Shown here in pieces: positions 55,178 to 64,000 of a stretch of DNA of 64,000 nucleotides. The notes under the pieces are model-generated. The model did not search any database. It was given only the letters and a program-made list of their open reading frames with translations, and was not told the DNA's origin. Origin of the DNA: Alkalilimnicola sp. S0819 (GTDB lineage: Bacteria > Pseudomonadota > Gammaproteobacteria > Nitrococcales > WHIW01); the NCBI RefSeq assembly GCF_009295635.1, contig NZ_WHIW01000002.1, positions 124,001 to 188,000 on the forward strand, read 5' to 3'. Position 1 is the first letter of the stretch; every line of letters begins with the position of its first letter. The position numbers and the translations under genes were made by a program.

Positions 55178-56581
55178 ATGGCAGGCAAAACCCTTTACGA
55201 CAAGCTTTGGGACGCGCATCTGGTCCGCGAAAACGCGGACGGCTCGGCGCTGATCTATATCGACCGGCATCTGGTCCACGAAGTGACCTCGCCCCAGGCC
55301 TTCGAGGGCCTGCGTCTGGCCGGTCGCCAGCCCTGGCGCATCGACGCCAACCTGGCCGTGGCCGACCACAACGTGCCCACCACCGACCGCAGCCAGGGCA
55401 TCGCCGACCCGGTTTCGCGCCTGCAGGTGCAGACCCTGGATGACAACTGCCGCGAATACGGCATCACCGTATTCGACATGAACGACCGTCGCCAGGGCAT
55501 CGTCCATGTCATCGGCCCGGAGCAGGGTGCGACCCTGCCGGGCATGACGGTGGTCTGCGGGGATTCCCACACCTCCACCCACGGTGCGCTGGGTTGTCTC
55601 GCCCACGGCATCGGTACCTCCGAAGTGGAGCATGTGCTGGCCACCCAGACCCTGGTGCAGCAGAAGTTCAAGCGCATGCAGATCCAGGTCAACGGCAAGG
55701 TGGGCCCGGGGGTCACCGCCAAGGACATCGTGCTGGCCATCATCGGGCGCATCGGCACCGCCGGGGGCACCGGGTATGCGGTGGAGTTCGCCGGCGAAGC
55801 CATCCGGGAGCTCTCCATCGAAGGGCGTATGACCGTGTGCAATATGGCCATCGAGGCGGGTGCCCGCGCCGGCATGGTGGCGGTGGATGAAAAGACCATC
55901 GACTACGTGCGCGGCCGCCCCTTCGCCCCCACCGGCGAGGCCTGGGATCGGGCGGTGGAATACTGGAAGACCCTGCATTCCGACCCGGACGCCGAGTTCG
56001 ACGCCGTGGTGGCGCTGGATGCCGCCGAGATCAAGCCTCAGGTGAGCTGGGGGACCTCGCCGGAGATGGTCGCGCCGGTGGACGGCCGGGTGCCCAACCC
56101 CTTCGCCGAGTCCGACGAGACCCGCGCCAAGGGCATCGCCCGGGCGCTGGAGTACATGGACCTCAAGCCGGACATGCCGATCACCGATATCCACATCGAC
56201 AAGGTGTTCATCGGCTCCTGCACCAACTCCCGCATCGAGGACCTGCGCGCCGCCGCCGAGGTGGCCCGCGGCCGCCAGGTGGCGGACAACGTCAAGCTCG
56301 CCATGGTGGTGCCGGGCTCCGGCCTGGTGAAGGCCCAGGCCGAGGAAGAGGGCCTGGACAAGATCTTCATCGAGGCGGGCTTCGAGTGGCGGGAGCCGGG
56401 CTGCTCCATGTGCCTGGCCATGAACGCCGACCGGCTGGAGCCGGGCGAGCGTTGCGCGTCCACCTCCAACCGGAACTTCGAGGGCCGCCAGGGCCGGGGT
56501 GGGCGCACCCACCTGGTCAGCCCCGCCATGGCCGCCGCCGCCGCCGTGGCGGGCCACTTCGTCGATGTGAGGGAGCTGTAA
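55178..56581 (+). CDS. leuC: 3-isopropylmalate dehydratase large subunit
   Basis: 467 aa aconitase-family enzyme that isomerises 2- to 3-isopropylmalate with LeuD. The 4Fe-4S ligands are Cys348 ([10 protein letters not shown]), Cys409 and Cys412 (CSMCLAMN). VAGVDHNVPT-type segment [12 protein letters not shown] and [12 protein letters not shown] are conserved. leuD begins at the base after its stop codon. The promoter and first 25 codons are duplicated 5.2 kb upstream. Confidence 0.97.
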   Translation: MAGKTLYDKLWDAHLVRENADGSALIYIDRHLVHEVTSPQAFEGLRLAGRQPWRIDANLAVADHNVPTTDRSQGIADPVSRLQVQTLDDNCREYGITVFDMNDRRQGIVHVIGPEQGATLPGMTVVCGDSHTSTHGALGCLAHGIGTSEVEHVLATQTLVQQKFKRMQIQVNGKVGPGVTAKDIVLAIIGRIGTAGGTGYAVEFAGEAIRELSIEGRMTVCNMAIEAGARAGMVAVDEKTIDYVRGRPFAPTGEAWDRAVEYWKTLHSDPDAEFDAVVALDAAEIKPQVSWGTSPEMVAPVDGRVPNPFAESDETRAKGIARALEYMDLKPDMPITDIHIDKVFIGSCTNSRIEDLRAAAEVARGRQVADNVKLAMVVPGSGLVKAQAEEEGLDKIFIEAGFEWREPGCSMCLAMNADRLEPGERCASTSNRNFEGRQGRGGRTHLVSPAMAAAAAVAGHFVDVREL

Positions 56582-57223
56582 ATGGAAGCCTTCGTCAGCC
56601 TCAAGGGGATCGTCGCGCCGCTGGATCGGGCCAATGTGGACACCGATGCCATCATCCCCAAGCAGTTCCTCAAATCCATCAAGCGCAGCGGCTTCGGCCC
56701 GAACCTGTTCGACGAGTGGCGTTACCTGGACATCGGTGAGCCGGACGCGGACAACAGCGGCCGGCCGCTGAACCCGGACTTCGTGCTCAACCAGCCCCGT
56801 TACCAGGGCGCGCGGGTGCTGCTGGCGCGGCGCAACTTCGGCTGCGGCAGCTCCCGCGAACATGCCCCCTGGGCGCTGGAAGACTACGGCTTTCGGGTGA
56901 TCATCGCCCCGAGCTTCGCCGACATCTTCTACAACAACTGCTTCAAGAACGGCCTGCTGCCCATCGTGCTCGACGAGGACACGGTGGAGCGGCTGTTCCA
57001 GGAAGTGGAGGCCAGCGAAGGCTATGAGTTGGCGGTGGATCTGCCCGAGCAGACCATCACCACCCCCGGCGGCGAGCGCATCCCCTTCGAGATCGATGCC
57101 TTCCGCAAGCATTGCCTGATCGAGGGCCTGGACGAGATCGGCCTGACCCTGCAGCACGCCGACGATATCCGCGCCTATGAACAGCGCCGCGCCGAGCAGG
57201 CGCCGTGGTTGTTCCCGGCCTAA
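56582..57223 (+). CDS. leuD: 3-isopropylmalate dehydratase small subunit
   Basis: 213 aa swivelling domain of the isomerase. Conserved [15 protein letters not shown] near residue 21, [18 protein letters not shown] near 82 and [17 protein letters not shown] near 118. Directly abuts leuC and precedes leuB by 43 bases in one operon. Confidence 0.97.
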   Translation: MEAFVSLKGIVAPLDRANVDTDAIIPKQFLKSIKRSGFGPNLFDEWRYLDIGEPDADNSGRPLNPDFVLNQPRYQGARVLLARRNFGCGSSREHAPWALEDYGFRVIIAPSFADIFYNNCFKNGLLPIVLDEDTVERLFQEVEASEGYELAVDLPEQTITTPGGERIPFEIDAFRKHCLIEGLDEIGLTLQHADDIRAYEQRRAEQAPWLFPA

Positions 57224-57266
57224 TCAATGCACCTCTGCGGTTCAATCCCCCTACGGACGTAGCGAT

Positions 57267-58343
57267 ATGAGCAAGAAGATACTGGTACTCCCCGGCGACG
57301 GCATCGGCCCGGAGATCGTCAACGAGGCGGTGAAGCTGCTGGACGTGCTCAGAAGCCGCCATGGCCTGGACGCCGAGCTCACGCAGGGCCTGCTGGGCGG
57401 CTGCGCGGTGGACGCCACCGGCAAGCCCCTGCCCGACGAGACCCTGAGCGCGGCCCGCGAGGCCGACGCCATCCTGCTGGGCGCCGTGGGCGGCCCCCAG
57501 TATGACAAGCTGGACCGTCCGCTGCGCCCGGAGCGCGGCCTGCTGGCCATCCGCAGCGAGCTGGAGCTGTTCGGCAATCTGCGCCCGGCCATTCTCTACC
57601 CGCAGCTCGCCTCCGCCTCCAGTCTCAAGCCCGAGGTGGTCTCGGGGCTGGACATCATGATCGTGCGCGAGCTCACCGGCGGTATCTACTTCGGTCAGCC
57701 CCGGGGTATCGAGCAGGCCGACGGCGAGCGCCGGGGCTACAACACCCTGGCCTACAAGGAATCCGAGATCGAGCGCATCGGCCGGCTCGCCTTCGAGACC
57801 GCCCGCAAGCGCGACGGTCGCCTGTGCTCGGTGGACAAGGCCAATGTGCTGGAGGTCTCCGAGCTGTGGCGCGAGGTGATGGAGCGCCTGCACGCCGAGT
57901 ACCCGGACGTGGAACTCTCCCACATGTACGTGGACAACGCCGCCATGCAGCTGGTGCGCGCGCCCAAGCAATTCGACGTGATGGTCACCACCAATATGTT
58001 CGGTGACATCCTCTCCGACTGCGCCGCCATGCTCACCGGCTCCATCGGCATGCTGCCCTCGGCCTCCCTGGATCGCCATTCCAAGGGCATGTACGAGCCG
58101 ATCCACGGCAGCGCCCCGGACATCGCCGGTCAAGGCCTGGCCAACCCCCTGGCCACCATTCTGTCCGTGGCCATGATGCTGCGCTACTCCCTGGACGAGC
58201 CGGCCCTGGCCGATCGGGTCGAGGCGGCCGTGGGCCGGGTACTGGACCAGGGTCTGCGCACCGGCGACATCCACACCGAAGGCACCCGCCGGGTGGGTAC
58301 CGCCGAAATGGGCGAGGCCGTGATCGCCGCGTTGGCGGAGTAG
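57267..58343 (+). CDS. leuB: 3-isopropylmalate dehydrogenase
   Basis: 358 aa NAD-dependent decarboxylating dehydrogenase, third step of leucine synthesis. [20 protein letters not shown] at the start, [15 protein letters not shown] in the active site, [20 protein letters not shown] and [21 protein letters not shown] are typical. Start at 57267 ([10 protein letters not shown]); the frame is open further upstream but no family member has that extension. An ACCACAGAG element follows 15 bases after the stop. Confidence 0.97.
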   Translation: MSKKILVLPGDGIGPEIVNEAVKLLDVLRSRHGLDAELTQGLLGGCAVDATGKPLPDETLSAAREADAILLGAVGGPQYDKLDRPLRPERGLLAIRSELELFGNLRPAILYPQLASASSLKPEVVSGLDIMIVRELTGGIYFGQPRGIEQADGERRGYNTLAYKESEIERIGRLAFETARKRDGRLCSVDKANVLEVSELWREVMERLHAEYPDVELSHMYVDNAAMQLVRAPKQFDVMVTTNMFGDILSDCAAMLTGSIGMLPSASLDRHSKGMYEPIHGSAPDIAGQGLANPLATILSVAMMLRYSLDEPALADRVEAAVGRVLDQGLRTGDIHTEGTRRVGTAEMGEAVIAALAE

Positions 58344-58358
58344 ATGGCGGCGTTTTTC

Positions 58359-58422
58359 ACCACAGAGGCACAGAGCTGCACAGAGAAGACCTTCCTGGGC
58401 TTTCACTCTGTGCCTCTGTGGT
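58359..58422. repeat. ACCACAGAG...CTCTGTGGT element, copy 3
   Basis: 64-bp element between leuB and asd: ACCACAGAGGCACAGAG at the left and CTCTGTGCCTCTGTGGT at the right form a perfect 17-bp stem. Shortest of the three copies; its loop is GCTGCACAGAGAAG...TTTCA. Confidence 0.85.
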
Positions 58423-58471
58423 GAAAACGAGCTCGCAGGATTCAATTTCAACCTTATGATGAGGTGAATCT

Positions 58472-59584
58472 ATGAAACGGATTGGTTTTGTCGGCTGGCG
58501 CGGGATGGTCGGCTCGGTGCTCATGCAGCGCATGCGTGAGGAAGGCGACTTCGCCGACATCGAGCCGGTGTTCTTCACCACCTCCCAGGCCGGTCAGCCG
58601 GGCCCGGACGTGGGCAAGGACGTGCCGCCGCTGAAGGACGCCAGGGACATCGCGGCCCTGGCCGAAATGGAAGCCATCATCACCTGCCAGGGCGGCGATT
58701 ACACCGAGGCCGTGTACGCCGACCTGCGCAAGAGCGGCTGGGACGGCTACTGGATCGACGCCGCCTCCACCCTGCGCATGGCCGATGACAGCGTCATCGT
58801 GCTGGACCCGGTCAACAAGGACGTGATCAGGAACGCCCTGTCCGCCGGCACCAAGGCCTATGTGGGCGGCAACTGCACGGTCAGCCTGATGCTCATGGCC
58901 ATCGGCGGGCTGTTCCAACATGATCTGGTGGAATGGATCAGCCCCATGACCTACCAGGCCGCCTCCGGCGCCGGCGCGCAGAACATGCGCGAACTGGTCG
59001 CGCAGATGGGTTATCTGCACCAGGTCGGCGAGAAGCTGCTGGCCGATCCCTCCAGCGCCATTCTGGACCTGGATCGGCTGATTTCCGGCGCCATGACCGG
59101 CCAGGATTACCCCGCCGAGCACTTCGGCGTGCCGCTGGCCGGCAGCCTGATCCCCTGGATCGACAAGAAGCTGGAGTCCGGCCAGAGTCGGGAAGAGTGG
59201 AAGGCCGGGGTGGAAACCAACAAGATCCTCGGCCGCGGTTCCAACCCGGTGCCCATCGATGGGCTGTGCGTGCGCATCGGCGCCATGCGCTCCCATGCCC
59301 AGGCGCTGACCATCAAGCTGAAGAAGGACGCCCCGCTGGACGAGCTGACGCAGATGCTCGACGAGGCCAACGACTGGGTCAGCGTGGTTCCCAACGAGCC
59401 CGAGGCCAGCAAGCGGGACCTGACCCCCGCGGCGGTCACCGGCACCCTGAAGACCCCGGTGGGCCGGCTGCGCAAGCTGGCCATGGGGCCGGAGTACCTG
59501 TCCGCCTTCACCGTGGGCGATCAGCTGCTCTGGGGCGCGGCGGAGCCGCTGCGGCGGATGCTGCGCATCCTCCAGGAAGGCTGA
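58472..59584 (+). CDS. asd: Aspartate-semialdehyde dehydrogenase
   Basis: 370 aa. Reduces aspartyl phosphate to the semialdehyde for lysine, threonine, methionine and diaminopimelate. [17 protein letters not shown] nucleotide-binding loop, catalytic Cys135 in [11 protein letters not shown] (same number as in E. coli), and the His in [16 protein letters not shown]. Belongs to the gammaproteobacterial Asd group. Lies between leuB and the usg paralogue in the conserved order. Confidence 0.97.
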   Translation: MKRIGFVGWRGMVGSVLMQRMREEGDFADIEPVFFTTSQAGQPGPDVGKDVPPLKDARDIAALAEMEAIITCQGGDYTEAVYADLRKSGWDGYWIDAASTLRMADDSVIVLDPVNKDVIRNALSAGTKAYVGGNCTVSLMLMAIGGLFQHDLVEWISPMTYQAASGAGAQNMRELVAQMGYLHQVGEKLLADPSSAILDLDRLISGAMTGQDYPAEHFGVPLAGSLIPWIDKKLESGQSREEWKAGVETNKILGRGSNPVPIDGLCVRIGAMRSHAQALTIKLKKDAPLDELTQMLDEANDWVSVVPNEPEASKRDLTPAAVTGTLKTPVGRLRKLAMGPEYLSAFTVGDQLLWGAAEPLRRMLRILQEG

Positions 59585-59597
59585 GGCCGAGAGGTCC

Positions 59598-60608
59598 ATG
59601 ACGACTATGGCGGACGTTGATATTGCCGTAGTCGACGCCGGCGGCGCTGTCGGGGAGCTCATCATCGAGCTGCTCGAACAGCGCCGTTTTCCTGTGCGTC
59701 GGCTCCATGCCCTCAGCGAATCCCAGGCCGGCGAAGTGCTGCGTTTCGCGGGCAAGCGCATCACGGTCAGAGACCCGGCCGACTTTGACGTCGACCAGGT
59801 CCAGGGTGTGTTGCTCGGCGATGCGACCGGCGCGACCGCGGCCCTGGCCGAGCGTGCCCGGGCCGCGGGCTGCTGGGTGGTGGACGCCACCGCCCATGGG
59901 CGTGCGGCGGGTGCCGCCTTGCAGGTGCCTGGCGTCAATGCGCCCGGCGCGGAGCAGCGCTACCGTGCCTGCCCCAATCCGGCGGCGGTGGCGCTGATCC
60001 ACGCCCTCGCTCCCATTGCCCGACTGGCGGGCCTGGAGCGGGTGCATGTGGCGACCTACCAGGCAGTCTCCGGCGCAGGCCGGGCCGGGGTGGAGGAGCT
60101 CGCCAGCCAGACGGCGCGCCTGCTCAATGCCCAGCCGCTGCAGACCCGTGTGTTCGAGCGCCAGATTGCCTTCAATTGCCTGGCGCGCATCGGCGAGCTG
60201 GACGCGCAGGGGGTGAGCGCCGAGGAGGCCGCCATCCTGGCCGATACCCGCGCGGTGCTGGAACTGCCCGAGCTGGCGCTCTCGGTGAGCGCGGTGCAGG
60301 TGCCGGTGTTCTTCGGCCACGGGCTGGTGGTGCACCTGCAGACCCGAGAGGCGGTGAGCCTCGGCGCGGTGCGCGAGGCGCTGGCCGCCGAGCCGGCGCT
60401 GGAGCTGGTGGAAGGGCAGGGGGGCGCGGATTACCCGACGGCGGTTGGCGAAGCTGCGAACCAGGACCCGGTTTTCATCGGCCGCCTCCGCGAGGATACG
60501 GCACAGGCGCGGAGTTTGAATTTCTGGGTCGTGGCGGATAATGTTCGTAGGAGCGCCGCTCTGAACAGTCTACTGATAGCAGAGCAGCTTGCCCGCGTTT
60601 CGGCCTGA
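59598..60608 (+). CDS. usg: Usg-1-like paralogue of aspartate-semialdehyde dehydrogenase
   Basis: 336 aa with the fold of ASADH (IAVVDAGGAVGELIIELLEQ at the N-terminus, VHVATYQAVSGAGRAGVEEL in the middle, FFGHGLVVHLQT near the end). The catalytic Cys is missing: where dehydrogenases have PNCST this reads CPNPAAVALI. So it is probably not an active dehydrogenase, in line with the USG-1 family of unknown role found between asd and fimV/truA in gammaproteobacteria. Starts 13 bases after asd and is followed by fimV after about 80 bases. Confidence 0.9.
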   Translation: MTTMADVDIAVVDAGGAVGELIIELLEQRRFPVRRLHALSESQAGEVLRFAGKRITVRDPADFDVDQVQGVLLGDATGATAALAERARAAGCWVVDATAHGRAAGAALQVPGVNAPGAEQRYRACPNPAAVALIHALAPIARLAGLERVHVATYQAVSGAGRAGVEELASQTARLLNAQPLQTRVFERQIAFNCLARIGELDAQGVSAEEAAILADTRAVLELPELALSVSAVQVPVFFGHGLVVHLQTREAVSLGAVREALAAEPALELVEGQGGADYPTAVGEAANQDPVFIGRLREDTAQARSLNFWVVADNVRRSAALNSLLIAEQLARVSA

Positions 60609-60689
60609 GCGCCGCGCGGTGGGGGAGCAAAACAGAAGAACCATAACACGGTGGTGACGGCCGCCGACCCTTTGCGATAGGAATACACC

Positions 60690-63182
60690 ATGCGACGCAA
60701 ACTGACCCTCGCTTCCGCTGTCCTGGGTCTTGCCCTCCATGTGCCCGCCTGGGCACTCGGCCTGGGACAGCTGGAACAGCGCTCGGCGCTCAATGAGCCG
60801 CTGTCGGCACGCATACCTCTGACCTCGGTATCGCTGGACGAGCGGGAAACCATGACCGTGAGCCTCGCTTCCGCCGAGGCCTATCGCCGTGCCGGGGTAG
60901 AGCGGCCCTTCTTCCTCGCCAGTCTCGACTTCGAGGTGGTGGACGCCGATGGCGCCCAGCCTTACATCCGCGTGAGCACCCAGCGCCCGGTGCGTGAGCC
61001 CTTCCTGAACTTCCTGCTGGAGGTGAGCTGGAACAGCGGGCGCATGGTGCGCCAGTACACGCTGCTGCTGGACCCACCGGTCTACAGCGAACGCCGCCAG
61101 ACGCCCGCCGCCGCGACCACGCCGGCGCGCGGCAGCGCCAGCCGCGCCGCTCAGCCCGCCACCACCCGGGCACCCGCCGCTTCTGATACCGGCAGTACCC
61201 GCGCCGCCGCCAATCGTAACCGCCGTGTGGCCGAAGTGCCCGCCGATGAGGGCGGCGAATACCGGGTACAGAGCAACGACACCCTCTGGGGCATCGCCCG
61301 GGACGTGCGCCCGAATGATTCGGTGAGCGTGCACCAGACCATGGTGGCCCTGTTCGAAGAGAACCCCCGGGCCTTCATCAACCAGGACATGAACCGCCTG
61401 CGCCGCGGCGCGATATTGCGTGTGCCCTCCGCCGAGCGCATCGCCGTGGGACGCGAACAGGCCCAGCAGGTGGTGAGTGAGCACGTTTCCCGCTGGCGGG
61501 CCAGCCAGCAGCAGAACGCGGCAGCCAGCGGCGCTGAGCGCGACGGCGGCCCGAGCGGCCAGAGCCAGGCGAGTGCACCGGGCCAGGCGCGACTGGAGAT
61601 CATCGCCCCGCAGGCCGACGAGCGCGCGCGCGGCGATGCCGGCCTGCTGGATCAGGCCTTGGCTCCCAACGAGGACAACCTGCGTCGCCTGCAGAACCAA
61701 CTGGGCCTGGCTCAGGAGCAGAGCGCCAGTCTGGAGTCCGAGAACAGCGAGCTGGAATCGCAGGTCAGCGCTCTGCGTACCGAAGTTGCGCGACTGGAGC
61801 GGCTGGTCGAGTTGCAGATGGCCCAGGGCGTGGGTCAGCCGGGGTCTTCAGTGAGCGCGGAAGGCGCGGCCGACCCGGTTGCGGAGGCATCCGCCAGCAC
61901 GCCGGCCGAGCCCGCCGCGGAACAGGAACAGCCGGTGGCCGGCACGGAGCCTGGCGAAGCCGAGCAGGCTCCGCCGCAGACGGCGGCCACCCAGCCGGCC
62001 GCGCAGCCCGCGCCGCCCGAACAACCTGCCGCCCCGCCGAGCATCTGGCAGGACACCCGCATCATGGGCATTCTGGGCGCGGCCATCGTGGCGCTCCTGG
62101 GCCTGGCGTTCATGGTGCTGCGCCGTCGTCGCGACGACGGCGAGGACAGCGGCGTGGTGGAGCTGGGCGAGATTCACCGGGAGGAAGCACCTCAGGCCCA
62201 GCCTCAGGCGGCCGCCGAGCAGGCGCAAGCCGGCAGCGACGACGAGGGCGATGTGCTCGACGGGCTGGAAGTGTATCTGGCCTACGGTCGTTACGAGCAG
62301 GCCCGGGAGGCGCTGGAAGGCGCCATGCAGGCGGAACCCGCGCGCACCGATCTGCGCGTCAAGCTGCTGGAGACGCTGGCCCTGATGGACGACCGGGGCG
62401 CTTTCGAGGCCCAGGCCCAGGCCCTGTACGGGATGCTGGGCGATGCCTCCCATGGGGAGTGGCAGAAGGTTGCGGAAATGGGCCGCGCCATCGCCCCCGA
62501 GAACCCGCTGTTCGCCGATGACAGCATCGAGGACGATCAGCCGCTGGTTTCCGAGGAACTCGCGGAGCCTTTGTTCGAGCAAGACGATACCGGTCTGGGT
62601 GCCGAGGCGGCACCGGCGGAGGAAAGCCTCGAGTCGCTGGACGAATCCTTCCTGGCGTCGCCGGCCGAGCCGGTGGCTGAAGAGCCCGCCCCAGCGGCCG
62701 AAGCCAGCCCGGAGGCCGAGGCAGCCACGAACGACAGCGGGCTGGGGGATCTGGAATTCGATCTGAGCGGTTTCGGCGATGAAGCCGGCGAGACTGCAGT
62801 GAATGCCGAGCCGGCAGCCGAGGCGCAAGCGCCATCGGCGGCCGAGGACGCGGCGGCCGACAGCTTCGAGCTGGATTTCGATCTGGGCACCGGCGGCGAG
62901 GCGGCTGCCCAGTCGCCCGCCGGGAGCAACGCCGGGGAAGCCGTCGAGGAATCCGCTCCGGCCGACGCCGAAGCGGGTGAGGCCAGCTTCGAATCCGCCC
63001 TGGGTGGCGAGGACGACACGGCCTTCCCCAGCGGCGACGAGATGCAGACCAAGCTGGACCTGGCCCAGGCCTATCTGGACATGGGCGATGCGGACGGCGC
63101 GAAGGAGCTGCTCACCGAGGTGCTGGACGAGGCCGAAGGCGAGCATAAACAGCGGGCCCAGGCCATGCTGGAGCAGGTCTGA
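60690..63182 (+). CDS. fimV: FimV, polar hub/type IV pilus assembly protein
   Basis: 830 aa. Signal peptide and conserved N-terminal periplasmic domain (LGLGQLEQRSALNEPLSARI), LysM peptidoglycan-binding domain near 190-245 (YRVQSNDTLWGIARDV), coiled coil about 330-385, Pro/Ala-rich linker, one membrane helix near 457-477 (IMGILGAAIVALLGLAFMVL), then an acidic cytoplasmic part with TPR-like repeats (LEVYLAYGRYEQAREALEGA) and the FimV C-terminal motif KLDLAQAYLDMGDADGAKEL. In Pseudomonas FimV organises the pole for type IV pili and twitching, the same process as fimX. Followed by two strong hairpins. Confidence 0.95.
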   Translation: MRRKLTLASAVLGLALHVPAWALGLGQLEQRSALNEPLSARIPLTSVSLDERETMTVSLASAEAYRRAGVERPFFLASLDFEVVDADGAQPYIRVSTQRPVREPFLNFLLEVSWNSGRMVRQYTLLLDPPVYSERRQTPAAATTPARGSASRAAQPATTRAPAASDTGSTRAAANRNRRVAEVPADEGGEYRVQSNDTLWGIARDVRPNDSVSVHQTMVALFEENPRAFINQDMNRLRRGAILRVPSAERIAVGREQAQQVVSEHVSRWRASQQQNAAASGAERDGGPSGQSQASAPGQARLEIIAPQADERARGDAGLLDQALAPNEDNLRRLQNQLGLAQEQSASLESENSELESQVSALRTEVARLERLVELQMAQGVGQPGSSVSAEGAADPVAEASASTPAEPAAEQEQPVAGTEPGEAEQAPPQTAATQPAAQPAPPEQPAAPPSIWQDTRIMGILGAAIVALLGLAFMVLRRRRDDGEDSGVVELGEIHREEAPQAQPQAAAEQAQAGSDDEGDVLDGLEVYLAYGRYEQAREALEGAMQAEPARTDLRVKLLETLALMDDRGAFEAQAQALYGMLGDASHGEWQKVAEMGRAIAPENPLFADDSIEDDQPLVSEELAEPLFEQDDTGLGAEAAPAEESLESLDESFLASPAEPVAEEPAPAAEASPEAEAATNDSGLGDLEFDLSGFGDEAGETAVNAEPAAEAQAPSAAEDAAADSFELDFDLGTGGEAAAQSPAGSNAGEAVEESAPADAEAGEASFESALGGEDDTAFPSGDEMQTKLDLAQAYLDMGDADGAKELLTEVLDEAEGEHKQRAQAMLEQV

Positions 63183-63197
63183 GGAAAGGCCGAGGCC

Positions 63198-63254
63198 GCG
63201 CCGTGGAAGCTTCCACGGCGCTTGAACATGGACACCGGGGCTTGCCCCGGTGTC
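63198..63254 (+). terminator. Two consecutive perfect stem-loops after fimV
   Basis: First GCGCCGTGGAAG/CTTCCACGGCGC (63198-63221), a 24-nt palindrome; second GACACCGGGG-CTTG-CCCCGGTGTC (63231-63254), ten pairs with a four-base loop. Together they should end the leu-asd-fimV transcript or uncouple it from the next gene, whose ribosome site begins eight bases later. Confidence 0.7.
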
Positions 63255-63276
63255 TTGCCTTGGAGCAGTGCGGCGC

Positions 63277-63942
63277 GTGATACACCCGGTCATCAGGATC
63301 GCCCTGCTGGGCACGGCGGCGGCAGGCCTGGCCGCCGCCGACTGGCCGGCGCTCGCCCTGGGGGCGGCGTTGCTGATCACCTTGTATGCCGGGCGCCGTT
63401 TCGCCGGCCTGGGCCAGGCCATGGCCATGGCTCGCCGCCTGCGCATCTTTTATCTCACCATTGCCCTGGTGTACCTGTGGTTCACGCCGGGTGAGCCGCT
63501 GTGGGCCGCTCTGGGCCCGGTCTCGCCCAGCCGGGCGGGGCTTTGGCTGGCGCTGGAGCGGGTGGGCGCCTTGTTGCTGTTGGTGGCGGCGGTGCAGCTG
63601 CTGTTGCAGAGCACGACCCGGGGAGCATTGCTGGCGGCGATCCGCTGGTGGGCCCGACCGCTGGTGGTGTTTGGCCTGGAGCCCCAGCGCCTGGCCTTGC
63701 GACTGGTGCTGGTCCTCGATAGCCTGCCGCGACTGCGCGAACTGGTGCCTCGGCCAAGCATGCCCGCCGGCGCCCCGCGCCTGAGTGCCGTGGCCGACTA
63801 CGCCGCCGACACAGTCGCCCGGGTGCTGGATGAGGCCGAGCACGCGCCCCTGCCCCGGGTGGACGTGCCCGAATCCGCCCCCCCGGCCTGCTGGCAGTGG
63901 TCCTTGCCGCTGCTGTTGGGGGCTGCCCTGTGGTATTTGTGA
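63277..63942 (+). CDS. CbiQ/EcfT-like membrane protein
   Basis: About 221 aa with five to six hydrophobic segments; FYLTIALVYLWFTPGEPLW, the helix pair ALERVGALLLLVAAVQLLL and the cytosolic RLALRLVLVLDSLPRLREL resemble the transmembrane T-subunits of energy-coupling-factor transporters. No ABC ATPase or S-component is adjacent, so transport is not shown. A gene of this kind is often found between fimV and truA in related bacteria. GTG 63277 is the probable start (GGAG 11 bases before); GTG at 63268 is an alternative. Confidence 0.7.
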   Translation: MIHPVIRIALLGTAAAGLAAADWPALALGAALLITLYAGRRFAGLGQAMAMARRLRIFYLTIALVYLWFTPGEPLWAALGPVSPSRAGLWLALERVGALLLLVAAVQLLLQSTTRGALLAAIRWWARPLVVFGLEPQRLALRLVLVLDSLPRLRELVPRPSMPAGAPRLSAVADYAADTVARVLDEAEHAPLPRVDVPESAPPACWQWSLPLLLGAALWYL

Positions 63943-64000
63943 GCGCCTTGGCACGGAACATCCCGGCTCCGAGCTGGCCCAAAGGACCCTGAATCCCGTG

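Noticed and set aside
57239-57250. GGTTCAATCC resembling a tRNA T-loop
   Set aside because: Lies between leuD and leuB without pairing arms; chance match.

Overview
The window is a GC-rich bacterial chromosome segment, best explained as a gammaproteobacterium. The complete EF-P modification set (epmC, epmB, efp, epmA), parE/parC, the leuC-leuD-leuB-asd-usg-fimV order, fimX, rimO and prmB-aroC all point there. A phasin gene, FolE2, a SMUG1-type glycosylase and the twin-arginine-free, high-GC gene style would suit a Chromatiales/Ectothiorhodospiraceae-like lineage, but that family-level placement is inference. No rRNA, tRNA or CRISPR array was recognised.

Layout. 1-1418: 5' part of leuA on the minus strand behind a candidate leucine leader peptide and stem-loops. 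1510-10947: a Gln-rich secreted protein, epmC, a Ca2+/Na+ antiporter, a small cytoplasmic protein, a double-length UvrA (about 1840 aa, four ATPase sites) and a phasin with a textbook terminator. 11219-15376: MBL hydrolase, YgdD-like membrane protein, SMUG1-type glycosylase, GNAT enzyme, rimO and an IS256-type transposase relic. 15538-22125: a regulator-first TetR-adaptor-RND-TolC-thioesterase operon with tightly overlapping genes. 22245-31143: BON protein, retropepsin-like protease, folE2, ispA-xseB, parE, parC, htpX. 31158-33543: an AT-rich insert with an IS5-type relic and an unrecognised lipoprotein. 33544-40992: fimX with a PilZ-like partner, epmB divergent from efp-epmA, and an M23 peptidase. 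41115-49488: LysR regulator divergent from wrbA and a frameshifted glutathionyl-hydroquinone reductase, psd, a SCO protein, prmB, aroC, an MFS transporter and a small secreted protein.

49573-55177 is an accessory island. It holds a RHH/ParE-type toxin-antitoxin pair, a lambda-phosphatase-like enzyme overlapping a Lon-like AAA+ ATPase, a divergent orphan gene with an N-terminal HTH-like segment, a small orphan and a truncated DotA/TraY conjugation protein. The island is bounded by a 173-bp direct repeat of the leuC promoter and first codons, each copy accompanied by a broken 3' piece of the same phosphatase gene. After it comes the housekeeping block leuC-leuD-leuB-asd-usg-fimV and a CbiQ-like membrane protein.

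Genes that probably work together: leuA with leuCDB for leucine; epmA, epmB and epmC acting on EF-P Lys34; fimX and fimV in type IV pilus or twitching control; the RND operon in efflux; wrbA with the damaged reductase in quinone detoxification. The most unusual features are the island with its target-site-like duplication and ATPase/phosphatase pair, the leuA leader, the twin UvrA, a 33-bp perfect inverted repeat beside uvrA, and three copies of an ACCACAGAG...CTCTGTGGT element at gene ends.
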